Below, piece after piece: positions 7,761 to 17,614 of a stretch of 35,025 bases of DNA. The position numbers and the translations under genes were made by a program. Location: positions 18,890 to 53,914 of the forward strand of contig NZ_JADGDZ010000017.1 in assembly GCF_016744625.1 (NCBI RefSeq), read 5' to 3'. The notes under the pieces are model-generated. The model did no database searches and was not told the DNA's origin. It was given only the letters and a program-made list of their open reading frames with translations. This stretch comes from Winogradskyella sp. Lineage in GTDB: Bacteria > Bacteroidota > Bacteroidia > Flavobacteriales > Flavobacteriaceae. Within the stretch, counting starts at the first letter, position 1. Each line of letters starts with the position of its first letter.

Positions 7761-7823
7761 TAAACTTCATCGACAACTTTTAAACTATAGTTTAGCATGG
7801 TTGTTGATGAAGTTTATTTTTTA
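7761..7823 (+). terminator. Strong rho-independent terminator of pdhB
   Basis: TAAACTTCATCGACAAC (7761-7777) pairs with GTTGTTGATGAAGTTTA (7800-7816) over 17 positions with one wobble, and T6 follows (7817-7822). The loop itself contains the palindrome TAAACTATAGTTTA (7781-7794). A weaker GCAG-TTTT-CTGC hairpin lies just upstream (7744-7755). The apparent upstream extension of the next gene lies inside this stem. Confidence 0.88.
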
Positions 7824-7826
7824 AAT

Positions 7827-10337
7827 ATGAAGATAAGACTACTTATAGCTTTTTTATGCCTCGGTTTTTTGTCAGCATTAGCGCAGACAAAAGTTAGTGG
7901 CCATGTGTTTGATGAAAACAACGAACCTATTTCTTTCGCCAATGTCTTATTCAAAGGTTCAACAGAAGGTACAATTACTAATGAAGATGGAAAATTCTAT
8001 TTAGAGTCCGATGAGAATTGGGATACCTTAATAGTTTCTTTTATTGGTTTTAAGGTTTTAGAGATTCCGCTTACTAAGCGTGTGACTTACGATCTAAAGT
8101 TTATACTAAAAGAAGAAGCAGCTTCGCTCAACGAAGTGGTTATTATAACAGGAAAACAATCTAAAAAAGCATCAGAAAACCCAGCTATACGAATTTTAAA
8201 AAAAATATGGGAACGTAAACGTCTTAACGGATTGAGTCAGTTTGATCAATATGAATATGACCAATACGAAAAAGTTGAATTCGATATAAATACAATAGAT
8301 AGTACGTTAATAAAAAGTAAACTCTTTAGAGGAATGGAGTTTGTTTTTGAAGAAGTAGATACATCTAGTGTTACTGGGAAAACCTATTTGCCTATTTTCT
8401 TAAATGAATCAGTAAAAAAGATATCTGGTGATAATGTCATTAATAAAGAGCGAGAAGATTTATTAGGAAATAAAAATTCTGGTTTTAGCAATAATCAAGT
8501 GATTATAGATTTTATAGACGATTTGTATTCAGAATATAATGTCTATGATAATTATCTAAAGTTTTTCGATAAAAGCTTTGTGAGTCCATTGAGTCGTACA
8601 GGAGTTCAGACTTATAATTATGTGTTGTCTGATAGTGCTTTTATAGACAATAAATGGTGCTATAACATTATCTATTATCCAAGACGTAAAAACGAGTTGA
8701 CTTTTAAAGGTGATTTTTGGGTCAATGATTCTACTTACGCTATTAAAGAGATTAATCTTCAAGCATCAAAAAGCGCGAATATTAATTGGGTAAAAGAAAT
8801 CTACATAGAACAAGAGTTCGAAGTTTTAAACGATTCTTTATTCCTTATAAAGCGAGACTATTTTCTTTCAGATTTCGCGTTCAATAAAAAAGAAAAATCA
8901 AGAGGTGTTTACGGAAAACGAACCACACTCTATGATAATTATAAATTCAATCAACCAAAGGATAAAGAATATTACGAAAAGGTTGTTTATAATTATGAGG
9001 AAGATGTTTACAATAGAGAAGATGACTTTTGGGAGAAGAATAGGTTAGAAGCTCTAAATAAAGATGAAAAGGGTGTCTATAAAATGTTAGATACGCTTAA
9101 GACGGTAAAGAAATTTAAACGCCTATATAACATCGGAAGTATTTTGGCATCTGGTTATGTTGAATTTCCAAGTATTAACTTTGATTATGGACCAATCTTT
9201 TCAACCTTCGGATTTAATGAAGTTGAAGGTTTAAGGCTACGTACAGGAGGAAGAACCTATTTCGGACCTAATGATACATGGAGGTTAGAAGGATTTTTGG
9301 CTTACGGATTTAGAGACGATAAGTTTAAGTATGGTATTTCTGGGAAATGGCTGTTAGATAAAAAGAGTCGATTAACAGTTTTTGGAGGTAACAGGCGAGA
9401 TGTAGAGCAAATAGGTGCTAGTTTAACTAGTTCTACAGATGTTTTGGGACGTAGTTTAGCATCGTCTTCGGTTATTGGTACTGGTGCTAATGATAAGTTA
9501 ACTAGTATTAGCTTAACTAATTTAGGTATGTCTATAGAACCTGCTAGAAATTTTGAAGTTCGTTTAGATGGGAGTTTCCGTACATTGAGTTCTGCTTCTC
9601 CTACTTTTAGTTTAGATTATAATGACCCAAAATCTTCAACTGGTATTTCTTCTGAAGTAAAACAGTTTGAAAGCCGTTTATCATTGTCTTATTTTCCAAA
9701 ACGTCAAATGACAGGCTTTGGTGTAGAACGTAAAAACAAGAACGATAATTTTGCGAGGTTATTTGCTCAAGTGAGTCGTGGTGATAGAAATTGGTTTGAT
9801 AGTGATTTTGATTACACCAAAGTTCAATTTTCATATATACAGCCTTGGCAAGTAGGTGGCTTTGGACGTTTAACAACTTCAGTAGAGGCTGGTAAAACTT
9901 TTGGAGAAGTACCATTGTCATTATTGAGTGTTGTGCCTGGAAACCAAACATACTTCTCCATATACAATACCTTCTCTCAGTTGGATTTTTATGAATTTGT
10001 AACAGATACCTATACATCTATGCATGTAGAGCATAATTTTAATGGACGTTTATTTTCTCGTATTCCTTTTTTAAAGAAATACAATCTTAGAGCTATTTTG
10101 AGTTTAAGAGGTGTTTGGGGAGAATTATCTGATGAAAATATTGCATTAAGTACAACTGGGAATCTAATGGAGATTCCGCTTGTAGCACCAAACTCTCGTG
10201 TGTATTATGAGTATAGTGTTGGTGTCGCCAATATTTTTAAAGTATTACGACTAGATTTTAACTTTAGAGGTAATTACTTAGATAATCCTGATGCTAGACG
10301 TTTTGGAGTTACAGGAAGCTTTGGGTTTTATTTTTAG
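7827..10337 (+). CDS. DUF5686 outer-membrane protein with carboxypeptidase-like regulatory N-domain
   Basis: The 836-residue exported protein starts with a signal peptide (MKIRLLIAFLCLGFLSALAQ). A carboxypeptidase-regulatory-like beta-sandwich follows at about 22-105 (KVSGHVFDENNEPISFANVL, TITNEDGKFYLES, LIVSFIGFK). Next is a long DUF5686 region with many tyrosines and alternating hydrophobic strands, ending in the aromatic GSFGFYF expected of an outer-membrane barrel. The function of this Bacteroidota family is unknown; residence in the outer membrane is inferred. The frame opens 30 nt further upstream at 7797, but that part encodes the pdhB terminator stem and would bury the signal peptide, so I chose the ATG at 7827. 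Confidence 0.9.
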   Translation: MKIRLLIAFLCLGFLSALAQTKVSGHVFDENNEPISFANVLFKGSTEGTITNEDGKFYLESDENWDTLIVSFIGFKVLEIPLTKRVTYDLKFILKEEAASLNEVVIITGKQSKKASENPAIRILKKIWERKRLNGLSQFDQYEYDQYEKVEFDINTIDSTLIKSKLFRGMEFVFEEVDTSSVTGKTYLPIFLNESVKKISGDNVINKEREDLLGNKNSGFSNNQVIIDFIDDLYSEYNVYDNYLKFFDKSFVSPLSRTGVQTYNYVLSDSAFIDNKWCYNIIYYPRRKNELTFKGDFWVNDSTYAIKEINLQASKSANINWVKEIYIEQEFEVLNDSLFLIKRDYFLSDFAFNKKEKSRGVYGKRTTLYDNYKFNQPKDKEYYEKVVYNYEEDVYNREDDFWEKNRLEALNKDEKGVYKMLDTLKTVKKFKRLYNIGSILASGYVEFPSINFDYGPIFSTFGFNEVEGLRLRTGGRTYFGPNDTWRLEGFLAYGFRDDKFKYGISGKWLLDKKSRLTVFGGNRRDVEQIGASLTSSTDVLGRSLASSSVIGTGANDKLTSISLTNLGMSIEPARNFEVRLDGSFRTLSSASPTFSLDYNDPKSSTGISSEVKQFESRLSLSYFPKRQMTGFGVERKNKNDNFARLFAQVSRGDRNWFDSDFDYTKVQFSYIQPWQVGGFGRLTTSVEAGKTFGEVPLSLLSVVPGNQTYFSIYNTFSQLDFYEFVTDTYTSMHVEHNFNGRLFSRIPFLKKYNLRAILSLRGVWGELSDENIALSTTGNLMEIPLVAPNSRVYYEYSVGVANIFKVLRLDFNFRGNYLDNPDARRFGVTGSFGFYF

Positions 10338-10434
10338 AGAGTTTATTTAGTGAGTAGTCTAGAATTAAGCAATTAATTATACAAAGCTTAAGTAAACAAT
10401 TCATTCAGTTTTCTAATATTTAATTCCGTATGAG

Positions 10435-10974
10435 TTATTGAAATAAAACATACCTAGGAGGAACTAGTCCATTTAGTCGTAAATAAACAAGCATTTGCCC
10501 TCTGTGATGCGTAATGTGGTCAGCAAGTAATGAAAAAATTTGCCGCTTTGATCTCATCAATCCAAAATAGTCTAACTCATCATTTAATTGATTTATATCG
10601 AATTGTTTAATTAAGTTGATGGTTTCATCGAATGTTTTGTCAATTAGAGTAATCATTTCTTCTTTAGATTTGTTTGCAACCTTAAAGATGGTATCAGTTT
10701 TCCAATCTCTAGATTCTCGTCCTCCTAACAATGACTGACTATGCCAATCAATCGCATATCCTATATGCAACAGGTTCTCTGCAAAAGTCAAAGATTCTTC
10801 TGTAGCTTTAAAATTGTACTTATCCTCTGGCATCATTTCTGCCACAGTAATTAAATATTTTCGAGAATTTTCTAATCGCTCTAAATAGTCTTCTATAAAA
10901 TTATCCTCTTGGGCAAATAGAGGTGATGATACCGAACTAAATAGTATTATAGTTAGGATAAATATATGTCTCAT
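10435..10974 (-). CDS. Exported DinB-fold (four-helix) metal-binding-like protein
   Basis: The product is 179 residues from the ATG at 10974, which places a clear signal peptide at the N terminus (MRHIFILTIILFSSVSSPLF, then AQ). The frame is open to 11007, but that start would add a polar stretch before the leader. The mature part looks like the DinB/YfiT superfamily: YNFKATEESLTFAENLLHIG (first metal His), then DWHSQSLLGG, and near the end LLADHITHHRGQMLVYLRLN (HxxHH). The three-histidine arrangement suggests a bound divalent metal. Most DinB-fold proteins are cytoplasmic, with thiol-transferase or unknown roles, so an exported one is less usual. No function can be assigned. Confidence 0.82.
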   Translation of the reverse strand: MRHIFILTIILFSSVSSPLFAQEDNFIEDYLERLENSRKYLITVAEMMPEDKYNFKATEESLTFAENLLHIGYAIDWHSQSLLGGRESRDWKTDTIFKVANKSKEEMITLIDKTFDETINLIKQFDINQLNDELDYFGLMRSKRQIFSLLADHITHHRGQMLVYLRLNGLVPPRYVLFQ

Positions 10975-11050
10975 AGTTTCTGAATTTTGTTTGTATAAGA
11001 TTGCCAAATACGCCTATTATCCCATTTTAATAACGAGATAAGAAGAGGTT

Positions 11051-13273
11051 TTAATTCTTACTCTTATTTTTAAATTTATCAAAATCAGAAGCTTCTTCCA
11101 CTTTAGGGAAACTGTTGTTTTTGGTGTCCGTATCGGCAAATTCAAAATTAGGATCTAAAACTACTTTTTCGACTTGCTTTGTTTTTATAAATGTTTTTGT
11201 GATTTCATATTCATTCAATCTCCATATTTCTGCTGGTAATACATCAATTTCACTAGTTCCATCAGTGTATTGCCATTCAATTGAAAGTGGCATAATTAAA
11301 CCTCCAATATTTTTAACAGTAATCTCATAAATATTCTTACCATAGAGTTGTTTTCTTATTTTTGGTTCGTTCATTCTTGATAAAAACTGTCCATAAGCTT
11401 GGTCTGGTGTAGTTGTCATTGTGATTGTTTCTGGACCACCACCAAAATCTTTTGTGTTTTCACCTGCGTTTTCTGCTTTAATATTTGCTTTTGTAATCGT
11501 GTTTTTGTTTTCGATATTCTCTTCATTGGTAACGGTAAACCATTTTACATTAGTGAGCTCCATATCTACATTATCAGTGGTGAAAAACCAACCTCTGTAA
11601 AACCAATCTAAATCAACTGCTGTGGCATCTTCTAGTGTTCTAAATAAATCAGCAGGATTTGGGTGTTTGTATTTCCAGCGATTAGCATATTCTTTAAAAG
11701 CTTGATCAAATAATTCTTTACCTACAATAGAATTACGCAACATTTGTAAACCTACCGTAGGTTTTAGATAATAATTAGCACCAAACTGAGATAATAAATC
11801 ATTATCTGAAGTTGTCATAATTGGACGCATTATACTTTTATCACCACTCATAAAAGGAACAATACTTTTAGATTCAGTATGAGGATAATTTGGGTAACGT
11901 TCTTCCATAGTACGTTGACTAATAAAGGTGTTTAAACCTTCGTCCATCCACATCCATTGACGTTCATCTGAGCTTACAATCATAGGAAACCAATTGTGCC
12001 CTACTTCATGAACAATCGTGCCAATCATTCCTGCTTTAGCATTATCACTCATTTTTCCGTTAACTGGTCGTCCTCCATTAAAACTAATCATAGGGAATTC
12101 CATTCCTATATTAGAGGTGTTTACTGAAATCGCGACTGGATAAGGGTATTCAAAAACGGCTTCAGAAAAGACTTCTAAGGCATTTTTTACCGCTAGTGTT
12201 GAAGATTCACTCCAAACAGGTAGCCCTTCTTTAGGATAAAAAGACATTGCCATTACTGTATGCGTTTCTAATGGTACTGCTTGTGCATCCCAAATAAATT
12301 TACGCGACGATGCAAATGCAAAGTCACGTACGTTTTCTGCTCTATACTTCCAGGTTTTAGTCTTGTTTGTTTTTTCTTTTTCGTTGGCTTTGGCTTCTTC
12401 TGGAGTTACAATCATTAAAGGTTTATCAATTGATTTTCTGGCTTTTGCTATTCGTTGCTGCTGTACCTTAGATAGAACATCAGTTTCATTTTTTAAATCT
12501 CCTGTTGAGGCAACTATATGATCTGCTGGTACAGTGATTTCAACATCATAATCACCAAATTCTAATGCAAATTCACCTAGTTTCTGAAATTGTTTATTTT
12601 GCCATCCTTCGGTATCATTATAAACAGCTAGTCTTGGAAACCAATGTGCAATAAGGTAAACGGTATTATTATCTTCTGGGAAGTATTCATAACCTTCTCG
12701 AGACAATAAGTACATGCTTCGATCAGTAATGTGATAAGACCAACCTATAGAAAAAATCAACGATTCACCTGATTTTAAAGGTTCGTTTAGAAGCACTTTC
12801 ATCATCGTATTGTTAACTAAAGATTTTATTGCATTGCCATTACTATCTTTAATATACTTTATAGAATAACCAGCCGGAAAATCAATAGCACGAGTCAGAA
12901 ATTGCATATGACGTGTATTCATTGAGTCACGCACATTACCGAAGGCATAACCAAAATCCTCATTTTCTTTTTTGTTTACGTTTTGCTCTAATTGTATCCA
13001 TAAATAGGATAGGTCATCTGGCGAATTATTGTAGTAAGTAATAGTTTCATCACCACTTATAGTATTATTTTTTTCATCGAGTTTAGCCTTGATTTTATAA
13101 TCTGCGTGTTGTTGCCAATACGCTTTTCCTGGTGCACCACTTGCAGAACGATATACATTAGGTTGTGGAATTAGATTATCTATTGGTTCAAATTTGCCTT
13201 GGTAATTTTGGTCTTGAGCAAAAGAAGATGAGAAAATTAAAATTGAAAGTAAAAATGTGAATAAACGATTCAT
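11051..13273 (-). CDS. M1-family zinc aminopeptidase, exported
   Basis: The 740-residue protein has a signal peptide (MNRLFTFLLSILIFSSSFAQ) and an N-terminal beta-domain (about 45-260). The gluzincin motif HEVGH starts near residue 422, and the third zinc ligand Glu lies 18 residues after the second His in WMWMDEGLNTF. A GMEFP motif (IGMEFPMISFNG) stands where M1 enzymes have the substrate-binding GAMEN-type motif. A C-terminal extension of about 170 residues ends in a charged stretch (FDKFKNKSKN). Expected role: release of N-terminal amino acids from peptides in the periplasm or at the cell surface. The chosen ATG is 188 nt from the divergent ppa gene. Confidence 0.94.
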   Translation of the reverse strand: MNRLFTFLLSILIFSSSFAQDQNYQGKFEPIDNLIPQPNVYRSASGAPGKAYWQQHADYKIKAKLDEKNNTISGDETITYYNNSPDDLSYLWIQLEQNVNKKENEDFGYAFGNVRDSMNTRHMQFLTRAIDFPAGYSIKYIKDSNGNAIKSLVNNTMMKVLLNEPLKSGESLIFSIGWSYHITDRSMYLLSREGYEYFPEDNNTVYLIAHWFPRLAVYNDTEGWQNKQFQKLGEFALEFGDYDVEITVPADHIVASTGDLKNETDVLSKVQQQRIAKARKSIDKPLMIVTPEEAKANEKEKTNKTKTWKYRAENVRDFAFASSRKFIWDAQAVPLETHTVMAMSFYPKEGLPVWSESSTLAVKNALEVFSEAVFEYPYPVAISVNTSNIGMEFPMISFNGGRPVNGKMSDNAKAGMIGTIVHEVGHNWFPMIVSSDERQWMWMDEGLNTFISQRTMEERYPNYPHTESKSIVPFMSGDKSIMRPIMTTSDNDLLSQFGANYYLKPTVGLQMLRNSIVGKELFDQAFKEYANRWKYKHPNPADLFRTLEDATAVDLDWFYRGWFFTTDNVDMELTNVKWFTVTNEENIENKNTITKANIKAENAGENTKDFGGGPETITMTTTPDQAYGQFLSRMNEPKIRKQLYGKNIYEITVKNIGGLIMPLSIEWQYTDGTSEIDVLPAEIWRLNEYEITKTFIKTKQVEKVVLDPNFEFADTDTKNNSFPKVEEASDFDKFKNKSKN

Positions 13274-13359
13274 GATTTTATCAATTAATGAAGTTGAAGA
13301 GCAAGATAGTAATTTAGTGAAAAGATATTAGGGATTTGAAAACTGATTTTTGTTTTTTG

Positions 13360-13390
13360 TTGGTGAAAATTAATCACTTGCATATATTTG
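13360..13390 (+). promoter_or_regulatory. Consensus Bacteroidota promoter for ppa
   Basis: TTG (13360-13362), a 20-nt spacer and TATATTTG (13383-13390) match the TTG/TAnnTTTG consensus fully. The predicted start near 13395 gives a leader of about 67 nt. Confidence 0.7.
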
Positions 13391-13461
13391 TAGCCTGAAA
13401 AAGCAGTAGAATATTTCATTAATATCACAATGCTTTTTTGAAATAATAAAACAAATTTAAG

Positions 13462-13989
13462 ATGTCAAAAAAAGAAGAATTAACCTTCGATGTATTAATA
13501 GAGATACCAAAAGGAAGTCGTAATAAATATGAGTACGATTTCACATTAAACAAAATACGTTTTGATCGTATGCTTTTCTCATCGATGATGTATCCAGGTG
13601 ATTATGGGTTTATACCAGAAACTTTGGCTTTAGATAAAGATCCTTTAGATGTTTTAGTAATGGGAGCTGAACCTACATATCCAATGGTTGTTATGGAAGT
13701 AAGACCAATTGGTGTATTTCATATGACTGATGAAAAAGGACCAGATGAAAAAATTATTTGTGTACCAGTTTCCGATCCTATCTGGAGTAATAATAAAGAT
13801 ATAAGTGATTTAAATCCGCATAGATTAAAAGAAATTGAACATTTCTTTAAAGTTTATAAAGACTTAGAGAAAAAGAAAGTTGATACAGGTGGTTGGGGAA
13901 ATGCAGATGAGGCTGTGAAAATTTACCACGAATGTGTTAAGCGCTACGATGAAAGTGAACATAAAAAGAAGCGCACTTTCACTATTTAA
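13462..13989 (+). CDS. ppa: Inorganic pyrophosphatase, soluble family I
   Basis: Hydrolyses PPi to two phosphates in the cytoplasm, pulling biosynthetic reactions forward. The 175-residue length fits prokaryotic family I enzymes. Active-site text is present: GSRNKYEYDF (about 15-24), YPGDYGFIPETLALDKDPLD (about 48-67, containing the metal-binding D-x-D-P-x-D type cluster), VRPIGVFHMTDEKGPDEKII, and the C-terminal VDTGGWGNADEA. It has its own promoter and a strong terminator. The next gene is a membrane pyrophosphatase that uses the same substrate to pump ions. Confidence 0.96.
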   Translation: MSKKEELTFDVLIEIPKGSRNKYEYDFTLNKIRFDRMLFSSMMYPGDYGFIPETLALDKDPLDVLVMGAEPTYPMVVMEVRPIGVFHMTDEKGPDEKIICVPVSDPIWSNNKDISDLNPHRLKEIEHFFKVYKDLEKKKVDTGGWGNADEAVKIYHECVKRYDESEHKKKRTFTI

Positions 13990-14016
13990 ATATTGGTTAA
14001 TCAATTAGAATATGAG

Positions 14017-14047
14017 ACCCTTTTACATTGAACGTAAAAGGGTTTTT
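14017..14047 (+). terminator. Rho-independent terminator of ppa
   Basis: ACCCTTTTAC (14017-14026) and GTAAAAGGGT (14034-14043) form a perfect 10-bp stem with a 7-nt loop, followed by TTTT. Confidence 0.9.
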
Positions 14048-14066
14048 CTATTAACTTTCATTTTAC

Positions 14067-14074
14067 TACTTTTG
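14067..14074 (+). promoter_or_regulatory. -7 element of the hppA promoter
   Basis: TACTTTTG matches TAnnTTTG exactly, just after the ppa terminator and 35 nt before the hppA ATG. It implies that hppA is transcribed separately from ppa. No clear TTG at -33. Confidence 0.55.
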
Positions 14075-14109
14075 CCCAGCTAAAAACTAATCAAATTAAA
14101 ATTTAGAAT

Positions 14110-16530
14110 ATGGAGTCAATGATGATTTACATGCCAATAGCTTTGGCAATTTTAGGATTAATTTACATGGTTGTAAAACAATCATGGGTTATGAAACAAG
14201 ATGCAGGAGATGGTAAGATGAAAGAAATTTCGGATCACATTTACGAAGGAGCGTTAGCGTTCTTAAATGCTGAATATAGATTACTTGCAATTTTTGTTGT
14301 AATCGTATCTATTTTACTAACTATAGTTTCTTTTGTAGTGCCAACAACACATTGGTTAATCGTCATCGCTTTTATTTTTGGTGCTGTATTTTCTGCTTAC
14401 GCTGGAAATATAGGAATGAAAATAGCAACCAAAACAAACGTTAGAACAACTCAAGCTGCTCGTACAAGTTTGCCAAATGCACTTAAAATCTCTTTTGGAG
14501 GTGGAACCGTAATGGGACTTGGTGTTGCAGGCTTAGCTGTATTAGGTTTAACAGCGTTCTTTATATTTTTCTTTCACTTCTTTATGGGAGGTGAATGGAC
14601 TAACACAATGGATATGACTATTGTATTGGAAACACTTGCTGGTTTCTCTCTTGGAGCTGAATCTATTGCTCTTTTTGCAAGAGTTGGTGGTGGAATCTAC
14701 ACGAAAGCTGCTGATGTTGGTGCTGATTTAGTAGGTAAAGTTGAAGCAGGTATTCCTGAAGATGATCCTCGTAATCCTGCTACAATTGCAGATAACGTTG
14801 GTGATAATGTAGGTGATGTTGCAGGTATGGGAGCCGATTTATTTGGATCTTATGTGGCAACAGTATTAGCTGCTATGGTTCTAGGAAACTATGTGATTAA
14901 AGATATGGGTGGATCTGTTGCTGATGCTTTTGGAGGTATTGGTCCAATCTTATTACCAATGGCAATTGCTGGTGTAGGAATAATAATTTCTATCATCGGA
15001 ACAATGTTGGTGAAAATAAAAAGTAATGATGCTAAAGAATCTCAAGTAATGGGAGCTTTAAATATTGGTAACTGGACATCTATTGTTTTAGTAGCTGTGT
15101 CATGTTTTGGTTTAGTAACTTGGATGTTACCTGAAACAATGCAAATGAATTTCTTTGGAGAAGGTTTACAAGAAATTTCTTCAATGCGAGTATTCTATGC
15201 AACCTTAGTTGGTTTAGTTGTTGGAGCAGTTATTTCTTCTGTTACCGAATACTACACAGGATTAGGAAAAAGCCCAATCTTGAAAATCGTTCAACAATCA
15301 TCTACAGGAGCAGGAACAAACATTATTGCTGGTTTAGCAACTGGTATGATTTCTACATTCCCTTCAGTATTATTATTTGCTGGAGCAATTTGGGCATCTT
15401 ATGCTTTTGCAGGATTCTATGGTGTAGCTTTAGCAGCTTCTGCAATGATGGCAACTACAGCTATGCAATTAGCGATTGATGCTTTCGGACCTATTTCTGA
15501 TAATGCAGGTGGTATTGCTGAAATGAGTGAACAAGAACCTATCGTAAGAGAACGTACAGATATATTAGATTCAGTTGGTAATACAACTGCTGCAACAGGA
15601 AAAGGATTTGCTATTGCTTCTGCAGCATTAACGTCATTAGCATTATTTGCTGCTTACGTAACCTTTACTGGAATTGACGGAATTAACATCTTTAAAGCAC
15701 CAGTATTAGCAATGTTATTTGTTGGTGGTATGGTACCAGTAGTATTCTCTGCTTTAGCAATGAATGCTGTAGGTAAAGCTGCCATGGAAATGGTAGAAGA
15801 AGTACGTCGTCAGTTTAGAGACATTCCTGGAATTATGGAAGGTACTGGGAAACCAGAATATGATAAATGTGTTGATATTTCTACTAAAGCGTCTTTAAAA
15901 GAAATGATGTTACCAGGTTTATTAACTATTGGATTCCCATTAGTAATTGCTTTTGTACCAATGTTATTCGGTATGGACAATCTAGCTATTGCTGAAATGT
16001 TAGGTGGTTATATGGCTGGTGTAACAGTTTCTGGAGTATTATGGGCAATCTTCCAAAACAATGCTGGAGGTGCTTGGGATAACGCTAAGAAATCTTTTGA
16101 AGCTGGTGTTGAGATTAATGGTGAAATGACATACAAAGGTTCTGACGCTCACAAAGCAGCTGTAACTGGTGATACTGTTGGAGATCCTTTTAAAGATACA
16201 TCTGGACCATCAATGAATATCTTAATCAAATTAACTTGTTTAATAGGTTTAGTAATCGCTCCTATCTTAGGTGGTCACGCTTCTGAAACTGCAATGGCTA
16301 ATAATGAAGAAGATGTTTCAATAGAAATGACTGTTGAATCTAAAGACGTAGCTAAGGCGACTGTTGATTATATAGTAATGAAAGAAGATGGAAAAGTAGT
16401 TGAAACTATTGTTTTTGAAGGTACTATGTCTGAGGTAGAAAGTAAATTAAAAGCTTTTGAAGCATCATTAACTAATGAAGCCGGTGAAGTTGAAAAAGTT
16501 ATAGAGAAAATAGATATAACGAAAGGATAA
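14110..16530 (+). CDS. hppA: Ion-translocating membrane pyrophosphatase, K+-dependent type
   Basis: Couples PPi hydrolysis to H+ and/or Na+ pumping out across the inner membrane. The 806-residue polytopic protein has the PPi-binding motif [11 protein letters not shown] near 202-212 followed by [20 protein letters not shown], then [16 protein letters not shown] near 457-472 and [11 protein letters not shown] late. [10 protein letters not shown] near 490 has Ala where K+-independent enzymes carry Lys, so it belongs to the K+-dependent class by established rules. The ion pumped cannot be told safely from sequence. After the last helix ([16 protein letters not shown]) there is an unusual tail of about 86 residues (721-806), rich in Glu, Val and Lys. 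Family members usually end close to that helix. Confidence 0.96.
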   Translation: MESMMIYMPIALAILGLIYMVVKQSWVMKQDAGDGKMKEISDHIYEGALAFLNAEYRLLAIFVVIVSILLTIVSFVVPTTHWLIVIAFIFGAVFSAYAGNIGMKIATKTNVRTTQAARTSLPNALKISFGGGTVMGLGVAGLAVLGLTAFFIFFFHFFMGGEWTNTMDMTIVLETLAGFSLGAESIALFARVGGGIYTKAADVGADLVGKVEAGIPEDDPRNPATIADNVGDNVGDVAGMGADLFGSYVATVLAAMVLGNYVIKDMGGSVADAFGGIGPILLPMAIAGVGIIISIIGTMLVKIKSNDAKESQVMGALNIGNWTSIVLVAVSCFGLVTWMLPETMQMNFFGEGLQEISSMRVFYATLVGLVVGAVISSVTEYYTGLGKSPILKIVQQSSTGAGTNIIAGLATGMISTFPSVLLFAGAIWASYAFAGFYGVALAASAMMATTAMQLAIDAFGPISDNAGGIAEMSEQEPIVRERTDILDSVGNTTAATGKGFAIASAALTSLALFAAYVTFTGIDGINIFKAPVLAMLFVGGMVPVVFSALAMNAVGKAAMEMVEEVRRQFRDIPGIMEGTGKPEYDKCVDISTKASLKEMMLPGLLTIGFPLVIAFVPMLFGMDNLAIAEMLGGYMAGVTVSGVLWAIFQNNAGGAWDNAKKSFEAGVEINGEMTYKGSDAHKAAVTGDTVGDPFKDTSGPSMNILIKLTCLIGLVIAPILGGHASETAMANNEEDVSIEMTVESKDVAKATVDYIVMKEDGKVVETIVFEGTMSEVESKLKAFEASLTNEAGEVEKVIEKIDITKG

Positions 16531-16549
16531 TATTTTATTATTTCGTTTT

Positions 16550-16578
16550 AAAGCCACACAATTCGTGTGGCTTTTTTT
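16550..16578 (+). terminator. Rho-independent terminator of hppA
   Basis: AAAGCCACAC (16550-16559) and GTGTGGCTTT (16565-16574) form a perfect 10-bp stem with a 5-nt loop, and the T-run continues to 16578. Confidence 0.93.
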
Positions 16579-16604
16579 ATTTTTATAACCTGTAGTTTAT
16601 CTAA

Positions 16605-17594
16605 ATGTTTAAGAAAGACCCTTTACAAATCATTCCTTTTTATACTTATGGTACAAAATCGCACTTGTATCTAAAGGGAAGAGCATTAGAAGATGAGGAT
16701 ATAGATTTAGATAAAAAAGGATGGTTCAATCTTTTTGTGAATTCTTGGAAGCGCTTCGAAACTGACGAAATTAGAAATACACCATTGTCAATAATTTTAC
16801 CAAATGGCAAGATTATTAATTGTATTACTGATGCAGAAGGGTATTTTTTAGTAGATGAAACAACAGATGATATCTATGCTTTATTAGATGATGGTTGTTT
16901 AAATTATGTTGTGGCTTATGCGTCGGAGCATAAGAGAAAAATTCAACTTGAAAATCAATTTACCGGCAAAATGTTGGTGCCTAAATTAGATTCGAGTTTT
17001 GGAGTTATTAGTGATATTGATGACACGATATTACATACTGGTGTAACATCGCGATTAAAATGGAGAGTTATCGTAAATACACTATTTAAAACTCCACATA
17101 AGCGCAAAGCTTTAGAGGGATCTGCTGAGTTTTATCATTTATTACATCGTGGAAAATCGAATAAAGATGCCAATCCTATTTTTTATGTGAGTAATAGTCC
17201 TTGGAATTTATATCGTTATCTGGAGTTCTTTTTAAGGATGAACAATTTTCCAAAAGGTCCAATTCTACTAAGAGACTTTAGAATACCTTTTGATCGAACA
17301 CCTAAAACTGAATTGGCTCATAAGTATCATGAAATATATAATATCCTTTATACATATCCAGACTTAAAATTTATTCTAATTGGAGATTGTGGAGAGAAAG
17401 ATGCTTACATTTATTTAGATGTAGTTAAAGCGTTCCCAAATCGCATTTCAGCTATTTATCTTCGATCTGTTAATCATTCAAACAAAATGAAAAGGATTTC
17501 AGTATTATTCAAAAGTTATAAAGAAGTTCCTGTACTAATTGTCGAAAATAGCCATGATGCAGAAATGCATGCAAAAAATAAAGGATTTATCTAA
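16605..17594 (+). CDS. App1-family (DUF2183) phosphatidate phosphatase-like protein
   Basis: The 329-residue protein has no signal peptide or membrane helix. The catalytic HAD-type motif DIDDT lies at about 137-141 in GVISDIDDTILHTGVT. Later motifs are FYVSNSPWNLYRYLEFF (HAD motif II region, near 204-220), LAHKYHEIYNILYTYPDLKF and LIGDCGEKDAYIYLDVV (motif III/IV aspartates, near 262-278). The N-terminal third has a small beta-domain (about 55-105). Yeast App1 dephosphorylates phosphatidic acid; bacterial homologues are mostly untested, so the substrate is inferred. The gene is only about 30 nt after the hppA terminator and is convergent with the Rieske-fusion gene, 20 nt away, with no obvious terminator between them. 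Confidence 0.88.
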   Translation: MFKKDPLQIIPFYTYGTKSHLYLKGRALEDEDIDLDKKGWFNLFVNSWKRFETDEIRNTPLSIILPNGKIINCITDAEGYFLVDETTDDIYALLDDGCLNYVVAYASEHKRKIQLENQFTGKMLVPKLDSSFGVISDIDDTILHTGVTSRLKWRVIVNTLFKTPHKRKALEGSAEFYHLLHRGKSNKDANPIFYVSNSPWNLYRYLEFFLRMNNFPKGPILLRDFRIPFDRTPKTELAHKYHEIYNILYTYPDLKFILIGDCGEKDAYIYLDVVKAFPNRISAIYLRSVNHSNKMKRISVLFKSYKEVPVLIVENSHDAEMHAKNKGFI

Positions 17595-17614
17595 TTGATT
17601 AATTCATGTTAAAC

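Noticed and set aside
7797..7826. N-terminal extension of the DUF5686 gene (start at 7797)
   Set aside because: It lies in the right arm of the pdhB terminator and would put a polar stretch before a clear signal peptide; the ATG at 7827 is better.
9607..10017. 136-residue minus-strand frame
   Set aside because: It is antisense to the DUF5686 barrel and has no leader, motif or promoter.
17595..17614. Terminator between the App1-like and Rieske-fusion genes
   Set aside because: Only a 20-nt gap with no stable stem or T-run was visible.
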